A stretch of 64,000 nucleotides of DNA from Kuschelorhynchus macadamiae (lineage: Eukaryota; Arthropoda; Insecta; Coleoptera; Curculionidae), in the NCBI GenBank assembly GCA_030620095.1, contig JAUTXW010003395.1, positions 372,001 to 436,000 on the forward strand. The letters are read 5' to 3'. The notes beneath the pieces are model-generated. The model searched no databases. It saw only the letters and a list, made by a program, of their open reading frames with translations, and had not been told where the DNA came from. Every line of letters begins with the position of its first letter. Position 1 is the first letter of the stretch. Shown here one piece after another: positions 14,601 through 26,600 of the stretch. The position numbers and the translations under genes were made by a program.

Positions 14601-17600
14601 AACTATATTAAATTAAAATAAATAAAAGTTTTAACTTGCCATATACTCCTCGAAGCTATAATACACTCCATTATTGAGAAACTCTTTAATACTTGAATTC
14701 AATTTTTTTAAGCTATCTATATTTCTTAATCTCTCAGGTAGATGGTTATAACACTTAATTCCTGCATACCCAAAAGTACTTTGACCAACTGTTAGTCTGC
14801 TATACGGGAGGTGAAGAAGGGAATGGTACAGGATAACCATGTAGATCACTTCTTTGATGAAAGCAGTTTATGTTTTTTTTTAACATACTGCACTAGTAAG
14901 TAAATGTATAAACTTGATATCGTGAGCAGGCCAAGATCTTTAAAATGTTTTCTACATGATTCGTGGTGTTTTAGCTTTTTGATACATCTTATAACTTTTT
15001 TTTGCAAAATAAATATTTTATATGCGTCCCCTGCACCACCCCAGTGACATATTCCATTACTGTTGACAAAAATAATCCATTGTACATCAAAATAAGAGAT
15101 TCTAGACTGACAGTGTCGCTCAGCTGTCGGAACAAAAAACTTAGAGCTTAACCTATTACATAAAAAATTAATATGTTTAGTCCAAGTTACTTTATTATCA
15201 ACATACCCCTAAAAATTTTGAATTTTGGACTTGTGGTATAGATTTATTTTCCATTTTTAAAAGTACACTCTTATCCACACACATATTTTTCATACAAAAT
15301 TGAACAAAGTTAGTCTTACTACTGTTGATACAGAGTCCGTTTGATTTACACCAGTTAACTATATTATTAATAGAAGTGCTTCCTGTATGTTATCGCACAG
15401 GCTTTTAGAGCTTAGCATACTGATACTAACACTCATTTTTTAAAAAAAATATATGTTTTTTAAAGATAAATAAATTGCTAAAGATGGTGTGTAGTAGATT
15501 TTTATTTAAAATAACTTACTGTTTAATTTTCATTTATATATTTTTTATTAATTCCATTTTTTTTAAGTAGTTTATTCATATTATTTGCTTATATGCAAGT
15601 GATTTCAACTTTTCAGGTTTTATTGTTTTTTTATTCTCTATGACCAAATGGTATCAAAATCAAAGTCAAAAAAAGCTTTAATGTCCAAATATCAAAAATC
15701 CTATTGACAAAGCAATGCTAGAACAAATCCAAAAAAAACCATAAATATAAGAATTATTTAAAATATGGCATAATACCTGGTCAAGTCCAACAGGCTAAAT
15801 TAACCTAAATTAAAATATGTATACAGAATATTACATCATAAAATTTAGAACAATGAGCTATAAATCTGCCAATCAATTAAAATAAATACTTAGTACAGTA
15901 ATAAAAAGACACACACATACATTTATATGCATATAGATATAGTAACTCATTCAAAACTATCTCGAAAATACTTAGAAAGATCATGATAGGCCTTATCTAC
16001 CAGCCTATTCTTTAAGTCTTTACAAAAGACATAAATTGAAGGTAGAGATCTAATGTGAACTAGCAGATTATTAAATATTTTCCTACTTTCATAAATCAGG
16101 GATTTCTTTATGAGTGCGCAAGTTGGAATTTGAAGTGGTAGTTCACCTGTTTATCTTGTAAGATGAGCCAGGTTGGGGTTCAACACTGCATTTTTATTCT
16201 TGGACATCAGGGTACACATCTTACTGCTGTATGAAGAAAGGTCTATACAAGAATATCTCAGTTTTGCCTTACACACATATCTTATTGCACATATTTGTTA
16301 AATGAAAATAGTTTCAAAGAAACCATGGTTACATAGACCCCAAAATGCAAATCCATAATAAAATCTCGATTTTGTTAGAGCAAAATAGACTTTTCTGCCA
16401 ACTGATGCATCCAATTCTTTCACTATTATTATTATTGCAAAACAAGCAGAAGATAATTTTTTGCTCAAATATGCAACATGACTTTCAAACCTCAAACCAC
16501 AGTCTAGCAAAATCAAAGTATATTATCGATAACATACTTTTATTACCAAATTATTTGACGTGTCCTTTTTGAATAATTATTAATTTTTTTGTTATATTAA
16601 CAGTTTTTTTTTGCATTAGATATAATAAAGATGAACAACATTTGGATAGTTCTGGACTATACTACAAAGACTCAGATTCCGAATTAGAACTGGAAAGTGA
16701 CAGTGATTCTAATGATAATGTAAGGGAAACCCTTGGTAAGAAATAGTTTTGCATTCATTTTTTAAGTGCATTTATCTCGCATTCTAACCTAAGATTAGTT
16801 GAAATCTTAATTAATTAAAGTGAATACAGTCTTCCGGTTCGTCTCGTCCAAGGCAGACCTCTGTATTATATTATTCTTATATTCTTCCTTGCAGAACATT
16901 GAAGCAGAGATTGTTTCGGCTCCGGATATAATCATTATTTTAAGCCATACTTGTCGCTTTTAAATCGTAAACATTGGTTGAATTACGGATCGCGAGTTCA
17001 TAGTCAGCTTTTCGACGGTTTTTCATCCGAAAAGTATTTCTATATGCCCTCGTACCTCCAAACTAGGCCGCAATTATTCAGCCGCTCCAGTTACGCGGGA
17101 AACAGCCACCTACCCTTTTGAGTATTTAATTTTTTTCTTAGCACCATACCCTTTATCCCCAAAAACTAGATCGATAGAAATACTTTTCTATATGCCCTCA
17201 TTCCTCCAAACTAGGCCGCAATGATTCAGCCGCTCTAATTACTCCGGAAACAGCCACCTACCCTTATGAGTATTTAATTTTTTTCTTAGCCAGTTCATAG
17301 TCAGCTTTTCGACGGTTTTTCATCCGAAAAGTATTTCTATATGCCCTCGTACCTCCAAACTACGCCGCAATGATTCAGCCGCTCCAGTTACGCGGGAAAC
17401 AGCCACCTACCCTTTTGAGTATTTAATTTTTTTCTTAGCTCCGTTCCCTTTATCCCCAAAAACTAGATCGATAAGAATACAACAACTATATGCGCTCGTA
17501 CCTCCAAACAAGGCCGCAATGATTCAGACGCTCCAATTACTCCGGAAACAGCCACCTACCCTTTTGAGTATTTAATTTTTTTCTTAGCACCATACCCTTT

Positions 17601-20600
17601 ATCCCCAAAAACTAGATCGATAGAAATACTTTTCTATATGCCCTCATTCCTCCAAACTAGGCCGCAATGATTCAGCCGCTCTAATTACTCCGGAAACAGC
17701 CACCTACCCTTTTGAGTATTTAATTTTTTTCTTAGCCCCGTACCCTTTATCCCCAAAAACTAGATCGATAGAAATACTCTTCTATATGCCCTCGTACCTC
17801 CAAACTAGGCCGCAATGATTCAGCTGCTCCAATTACTCCGGAAACAGCCACCAACCCTTTTGAGTATTTAATTTTTTTCTTAGCCTTGAACCCTTTGTCC
17901 CCAAAAACTAAATCTACAGAAATACTCTTCTATATGCCCTCGAACCTCCAAACTAGGCAGCAATGATTCAGCCGCTCTAGTTACTCTGGAAACAGCCACC
18001 TACCCTTTTAGGTGTTTGGTTTTTTTCTTAACCCTCTACCCTTTGTCCCCAAAAACTAAATCGACAGAAATATTCTATTTTATAGGTAATTTAACTAAAT
18101 TGTCAATAATTAATCATATTTCATTTAAAATATATACCTGATAATTAAAGCATTCGGGGCTTGAGCGGCTAGAATTTGGCGTCCATCTTCACACCGGTAA
18201 ATTTCGTGGTAATTTGACGGATAAAGAGGTGGAATATAAGATAGTCTGTGACTTCTGCGGTGTCTGGAATTGCTTGGCGTGCTCCAAGTTCTCAACCTCA
18301 GAGGCTCAAGTAACACGAATGAAATCCAGAGTTATGCTTTATGCATGCAGTGACTGTGCAAATAATGTCAAATCCCTTGGCAAAGACGTTGGTGGTGGAT
18401 TGAAATCTCTTATCAAGGATATAACTAGTAATGTGTGTGCTACACTCTACAGTTAACTCACAATTAACTTCATGATGTGAATTCATCTCTTCAAGACAAA
18501 CTGAAATTGAATCTGAATGTTGTTACCAGCAGCGTTAATGAGCTTAAAGCTACTTTTACCTCACTGGATAAATCTAGCACCACTGCAAGTGAAAATCTTT
18601 CAGATGTTAAAAAAATTACTAGGGCATCTGCTGTTTACGATAAAAAGCTAAATGAGCTGGAACAAAGTAATAAAAACTTGTATACTGAGCTACTCAAACT
18701 TGAAAATGAGCTTCAGCTACTTACAGCAAAATTGAATTTTATTAAAACTACATCAAACTTAGGACCTCCGCAAATCTCTTCTCAGATCCAACCTACCATT
18801 CAAAATGTACCCATGTCCATGAGGCATGGACCTAGGAGCTCTTATTCATCTAATGGTCTTCAACCCGCTGGTCAACAAAGATCCCAATGACCAGTCAACA
18901 ACAACAATTGCTGCCGTATGGGCGCTAAAGCTTCCACAGCAAATTTTCAGAGGCGGGACAGAGAAGACCAGTCTCATTAGATCATGCCACCATCCTGTAC
19001 CAAAATGCAAGAGGCTTAAAAACCAAACTTAAACATACTTTTTGTGCTGTTCGTGCTGAAAATTACTCAGTAATTGCACTCACGGAAACCTGGCTTGATT
19101 GCAGTATCAATGATGCCAAATTTCTGGACTCTCATTATACGGTTTATCTTACTGATAGGAGTAGTCAAAACAGTACTAAGAGCAGTGGAGGTAGGGTTCT
19201 TCTGGGAGTACATAATTGCGTTAAATCTCATCGCCTGGCAATTGGTGAAGCATCAGTGGAAGGAACGTGGGTGTCAGTGACATTGGGCGTTATACATACC
19301 AGTGAATTTTAGCTATCACAATTTTTGTCAAGACTTGAACCATTTGGAATAGAATAATATTTTTTATGTAAATCGTATAGATGACAAAATTAATTTATTT
19401 TAGATTTGTTTAACCGTCATGCCCCAATTAAACAAGTTCCAATAACAAAGCCTAAAGCACCGTGGCTTACCAAAAACCTTAAATTATAGATGAAACAGAG
19501 GGATCGGGCTTTACAGACTTTTAAAAGAACGAGTGATCCAGATGTTTGGGTAGCTTATAAAAGGTTAAGAAATTTCACACTATCGGTAGTGAGACGTGAA
19601 AAAAACGGTGTCTTGATTCACTGTCTGCTGATCGAAACCACTGTAAAATTTGGAGGGCATTAAAAGATTTAAATGTCTGCAATAAAAACAATAAAACCAT
19701 CCCCGAAAATTTGCAGAATCCCAATTTAATTAGTGATTATTTTGGACCTTTTTTGCAGAATGTATTAAATTGTGATAATAAAATTGAGTTCTATAGCAAT
19801 AATCTTTTTAAAAATAATATTAGTTTTTCTTGTTTAAGTTGATAACAGTTGAAGAGGTACATTTAGTGTTAAAAAATATTAAAAATGATGCTGCGGGTGT
19901 AGATAGCATTAAGGCATCTTTGCTGCAATATTGCAGCCCTTTTATTGATATATATCTTGCTCATATTATTAATCTCTGCATAGAAAATGACTACTTTCCT
20001 GACCAATGGAAGGTCCCAATTGGTAAACCAATACCGAAAACATCATGTCCATCCGAAGTCAGTGATTTAAGGATTATTAGCATTTTACCAACCCTCTCCA
20101 AAATTTTTGAAAAAATTGTATACAACCAACTGTATACTTTTGTCTTATTTAATAAAATTTTACCAGATTTTTAATGTGGTTTTTAGAAAAAATTTTAGTA
20201 CTTCGGTGGCTTTATCTACGGCAATAGATGACGTTTTAAGAGCTTGGGATCAGCAGTTATGTACCGTGCTAGTACTTCTTAATTTCTCTAAAGCTTTTGA
20301 TCCCATCAACCAAAAACTTCTTTGTTCCAAATTAAAATATTATGGCTTTGATGAGGCATCCCTTAATCTTATAATTCTTATTTTGAAAACAGGTTTCAAA
20401 AGATATATTGGGCAAATAAATTCTCAAAACAAATTTCGATTCTCTCTGGAGTGCCTCAAGGCTCAATATTGGGACCCTTACTATTTCTTATTTATACAGC
20501 TGACATTCTGAAATCTACAAAATATTGCCAAACAAAAGCGTATGCTGATGATATTCAGCTTTACTATTCTTTTAATATTCAGGATTCCCTACAAGCATCA

Positions 20601-23600
20601 GATTTAATTAATTATGATATAAACAATTTAAAAATAATGTCGTCAGAGCAAAGCTTACAATTAAATCCCACAAAATCTTTAGTTATGTTTTTCGGAAATA
20701 AAAATCAGGTAAATACCTTAAAAGAAGGGTTTAATGTTGCTCTGGATGGTACGACACTACCTATAGTTGAGTCAGCAAAGAATCTTGGAATTATCATAGA
20801 CTCAAATTTAAGATTTAAAGAACAAGTTAAAAAACTCATGCAAAAATCATTTTTAGCTCTAAAACTTTTGTACAGTAACTATCTAGAATCTCTGAATTAT
20901 TTTTCTTATAACCTTAAAAACGCTAATTTCGATTTAATTAATGAATATTTTCTTTCGGTAGATTGGCAATCAATTATGTCAGAGGATCTAGATGTTACTG
21001 TCAATAAATTTTATTCTGTACTTTTCGACTGCTTTAATATGTTTGTACCCATGAAGGCACATCATTCTAGTGAGAAATTTCCCATTTGGTTTTCTTATGA
21101 ATTGAAAAAACTAATCTATCAAAAGAAAATTGCTCACAAACAATACAAACAGTGAAGTTGATTACAATGTATTTAATACACTTCGAAGGGAATGCAAAAA
21201 CCTAAAGAAGGAGTGCTACAATTTGTACATAAGTAATACTGAAAGTGCCATAAGCAGTAATGTAAAAATTTTCTGGAATTTCATTCATTCCCAGTCTAAT
21301 CAGGGCACTTTTTCTAAGGAAATGTTTCTAGCCACTGAAAAATCATCTAATGGTATTGACATGGCTAATCTATTTGGTAAATATTTTTCCTCTGTTTATA
21401 ACCCCCAGAGAAATTCTAACGTCAGTACATTTTTTGATCAATTTGAAAATGTTTCTAACATTGCTATAGACCCAAGTGATATTGAGAAAGCTTTAACACA
21501 AGTGGACATCAACAAGTCTGCAGGTCCTGATGGTGTTCCTAACAGAGTACTAAAATTTTGTTCTAACACCTTATATCTCCCCCTATTTTACATTTTCAAC
21601 AAATCGCTAACTTCCAGAGTTTTTCCAAAGATATGGAAGCTTTCTTATGTTTGTCCGATTCACAAATCTGGCAGCAAAAATGACGTAACAAGATACAGAC
21701 CAATCAGCATTCTGTTGGCAATCCCTAAATTGTTTGAACAGGGCGTTGAAAAAATTCTGTCGAATATATTTCATCAGATTGTGATCAGTCAACAGCATGG
21801 GTTCACAGCCGGTAGGTCTATTGACACGAATCTGTTTTTCTTTACAAATTTTATAAATTCATCATTTGAAAGCAGTGCAGAAACTCATGCAATATATACT
21901 GACTTCAGTAAAGCCTTCGATAAGGTAAACCATAACATCCTTCTTTCAAAGCTCTCTAGTTATGGTGTTTCTGGATCTTTACTTTCATGGATGAAATCTT
22001 CTTACTTTCAGAATGCAGCAAGTCAAGATTGACGGCTATCTATCTTCATGTTTCCATGCATCTTCCGGGGTACCTCAAGGCTCTCACTTGGGTCCCCTTT
22101 TTAGCTTATTTATCAACGATTTAGGATCCTTGCTCTCCTCAAGTTTTCTGCTTTTCGCTGATGACATGAAATTGTATCGTCGGGTGACGTCAACTCACGA
22201 CATGATTATTCTACAAAATGATCTTAATATTGTATATGATTGGTGTCAGCTTAATGACATGTCCGTCAACATTAACAAGTGTTGTTATATAAGATTCAGT
22301 AGACTCATCGATAAAGATCCATTTCAGTATTACTTAAATAATGTCCCTTTATCTGAAGTTTCTGTTATAAAAGACCTAGGCGTATATTTAGATACTCGGT
22401 TAATGTTTACTGAACATTTTGAAATAGTCATTGGTAGGACTAATAAAATGTTAAGAGAGCTACTAGAGACTTTACAAGTATATGCGCTATCAAAATTCTG
22501 GATACATTCATGCATAGTTTGGTCACCTTACTATCAGACCCACATCAATAAGCTCGAGAATGTGCAACATAAGTTTATAAAATTTGCAAGGTACAAACTT
22601 TTCCAGAGTGGTGTGTATCTCAGTGATGACCAAACTATGACTTACTTAGACTTAACTACTCTAGTTCGTAGAAGGGAATACTTTGATGTCCGTTTTGCCT
22701 TCAATATCTTTAACTACCACATAAAAAGCTCAGAATGTCTTCATTGTTTTTATTTACACATTCAAAATTACTGGACATGAAGTAAGTCTCTTCTGCACAT
22801 TCCATATTGCCGAACTTGGTACTTATTATTTAGTCCAGTTAATAGAATATCTCCTAATGTCAATAAATTCTATGAAGGTCTTGACTTCTTTAATTTATCT
22901 CAAGATAAATTCAAGTCTCAAGCCAAACGAATTATCTTAGGTTAGGTTAGGTATGTAATCTCTGTATAAACTTCAAATGTATTTGATACGTAAATAAATA
23001 AATAAACATAAGTGGTTCCACGTGTTGCTTTATTTCGGGGGGAAATGGGAGACTCAACCACTCAGTGTGGAAACTAACGACCCCGCTAGAAAGGGAGCAA
23101 ACGCTGTGAACGTGTAAGGCCTAGTTGTTCCTGCATTCTATCCAGTTCGCCTGCCTCAGTTCTACAAAGAATATTAGCGTAATGGCCGCTATGTGGCGGG
23201 AGTGGGAGGGGTAAGGGGATAGCTTGAAAGGAAAGGTCATCTCGTGAGACCAGTAGTACTCTCACAAGATGCATTTCAAAAATTAAAAAGTTTATTGAAA
23301 AAGTCGGGGTGTTTCGGGAGCTCAGAGCTCGCCATCCGGACACCCTATCAAATCGTGCTGGCAATTGCCGAGCAGCAACGCCAAAGGTCCACTACTAGTG
23401 GGCAAAATAAACACCAAAGTGACTAATTCTTATATTTTCTATTTAGGTTTTGAATCTGATGAGTCTGATGCAAAACCATCACGAAAAAAAACAAAGAAAA
23501 AATTGAAACCAACTGAAGACATTGATAAAGAGCATCCTTTGATAACTGATTTGGATTTTAGAAATAAGGAGCAGAAAAAAACGCACAAAGCTGAATTATG

Positions 23601-26600
23601 GTTTCAAAGAGATATATTTAAAAATTTAATTAATGAAAATGATGAAGATGCTGATTTGGACAAAATGGTTGAAGAATATAAAAAGAAAGGGGCCAAAGTC
23701 ATAGGTAAGTGTTTTTTTTTTAATAATTCTATTATCCTACTGTTATTTTCAAATAATTTGGTTTTAACCGTAATTATAATGTTAAATACAAAGTTTTATA
23801 AAATATGCTGTTTTCTTAACATTTTTAAGGTGAGGATAGTGAATCAAACAAGAAGCAAAAAGAATCAAAGCAGGTCCAAAAGAAACAAAAAGTTAAACTG
23901 GAAGAACAAGAAACTGTAACGTCTGACAGTGACTATAGTTCAGATGATAGTAGTGATTCAGATTATGATGTGGAGAAGACAATTAATATGCCAGTAAATA
24001 ATGCTAAGAAGGATGGATTTGAAGTAGTTAAGAATGTTACTGGTAAAATATTTTACTACCTTTTATTTTACTGTATAATAAACTTCATTTTTAGGTGTTG
24101 GTAAAAAAAGAAAAAAACACAAATTAACGGAGGAGGAACTGGCACTGGGGACCCTTATGATAAATAGCAAAAAGACAAAAAGAGATTTAATAGACGCGGC
24201 ATGGAATAGATATGCGTTTAACGATGAACATTTGCCTGATTGGTTTGCACAAGATGAGCAAAAGCATATGAGAAAGGAAGCGCCAGTGCCAAAGGTAGAG
24301 TTTTTGCTTACAACAAGACAGTTCATATGAATATTTTTTTATAGAGGTTTTTATTTAGGTTCCTATATTATGATTAGTGTACAGCTTGTCAAATATAGAA
24401 AGGAGAAAGCATTAGGAAGACACAATATGCTGTAGTCTCGATCTTTTTAGGTGGTTGTAAAGTACAGTCCATACCAAAATATATCATATTATTTTCGTTT
24501 AATAAGTATCTTTCCAAGGCAAGAGGGCAATTATTGATTTATTACAGTACTAAAATTAAAAAACAAATACGTCTTTATTAGATGCAATATAAAATTATTA
24601 ATAAATAGTTTCTGGGAGATTGAATTCATTTTTAACACATAGTTAGGTGTTATACACTGGTCAGAAATGTCAAGGTATAAATAGATTGTGATTGTTTCTC
24701 AGTTGAAACCAATATTACGTAGTTAAGTAGAACAAAGTTTTCTACATTAAAAGCATTAGTGTAAAAAAACATTTTTATTATATTGACTTCATATTTTCTG
24801 ATAATGTGATTCTCCTTGTACTGGTAAGTGGCGGCTTAAGGTTATGAAAAAATCAGTGGAAAAACTACATCTTCAATTGATTTAAAATTTTGCCCAAAAA
24901 TGAAGTGTGTCTTCCTTCATTTGAATTCTATTTTGCTAATAAACTTTCATGAGAGTCGTATAATTATATTTCTTCTTAAATTTTCTGTGGATTCTATATG
25001 AAGTTAACAGTTTCTCGTTACAAGATATTGTTTCTATAACCTCCATCTTATTCACTAGTCTTTGAAGCATACTTATGCTGTTGAACTTTTTGTAGGTCTT
25101 TTATCCGCTTATTTAAATGAACACACTGCACAACTGTCGAAATTCAAATGAATATATTTTTTATAAACTATTTATATCCAGATAACATGGCTTGTCTGCC
25201 GCGCATTGTAGGAAGGGGCCACTTCAATTGCCATGCTACATTTGACAAGAATTGTAATCGTTTTTGTGACCCATTTAATTTTTAAAGGGCTAATTAAATT
25301 ATAGGTAGTTTCCCTTTCTTGAAAAGTACTTGGATTAATGTTGATTTTTTAAATATTTCTCTGTTAGATAACAATTTTTTTACCCTATAGCATACTTTTA
25401 TTATATTTTTTTAAAAAACAAAAAGAATGAGTAATATTTTTCCACAAAGCCCTAATAATACTATTTTATAATAAAAGTGATTATTTTTTTCAGGAACTCG
25501 TTGATGAATATAAAAAAAAGGTAGAGGAAATCAATGTAAGGCCTATAAAAAAGGTTGTAGAGGCTAAAGCGAGAAAGAAGAGAAGGGCTCTTAGAAAGTT
25601 AGAAAAAGCAAAAAAGAGGGCAGAAGCTCTAATCGATAAACCTGACATATCTGAAAGGGAAAAGGCACAACAAATAAAACAGTAAGTAAACATATGGGTA
25701 ATTCAAATTCTTTCAGAAAAAATACTGGTAATTTGCTTGAACTGTTATTATTAACTCAAGAAAAGTATCTTAAGTGTAGACATTGCGAAAAAGATAAATG
25801 ACGTGAACAAATGATGTTAAAAAAAATCCGTTTCCAATACAGCTTTAAACTGTATCGAATCACTTTGTTAGCTATAGTGGTGGAAACCCTATTTCAAGTA
25901 GAATTTCTTATCAGTGCCACAAGGATCTCCACCGTTTGTGGACGACACTACCATTGCCTGGTGAGATAAAGGGGAAGAACTATTTAAAAACAATATCTCA
26001 AGAGATTTCATTTTAATTATATGATTCGAATCACTTGAGTTTTAATGTATGAAAAACTGATATGGGCTGGTTACATGTACATACAAAAGGGGCTCAAGAT
26101 CGCTGCAAATAATTTTTTGAGATAAAATTTTGATTTCAACATACTTATTTATACTTGAATCTGTATCTCTTACACGTGCATAAAAGATATGAACATTTGT
26201 CAAGAGATAGGACATATAATACTTGACAGAGTTTGAATCTCCTAAATACGATTCTCAGAACAACAAGCATTAAAATTTATCAGTGCAAAAAAAATGCAGA
26301 ACCACTTCCCATAGATTTTGAAAGAAATAGAGTCTCTTAAAATGTAGCTTTGAGGCGACAGTTTTTTATAAGTTGCAGGAATTTTATTATAATAGTTTGT
26401 GAGTGTATTATTGTCATCAAACTCTTTTATATTTTAAATAAAATGTTCCTTCAGAAGAATGATCCATTGTCTGTATTGTCAAACTGTTCAGCTCTATGTT
26501 GCTCCAATTAGGAATAGGTAAATTTGGTAAAAATCGATTTATTCATAGTTTTATAGTTATCGATTTATCAGTCACAATAAAATTTCGTAATCTATCGGCA

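Noticed and set aside
17030..18080. CRISPR-like regular repeats
   Set aside because: Units are contiguous 148-bp tandem copies with no spacers, in a eukaryotic intron.
23086..23364. - strand 92-codon frame
   Set aside because: Proline/leucine run from a GC-rich insert, inside an FTSJ3 intron, with no recognised domain.
24827..25226. AAGTGGCGGC ... GGGGCCACTT as a small hAT MITE
   Set aside because: The ends match poorly and no target duplication was seen.
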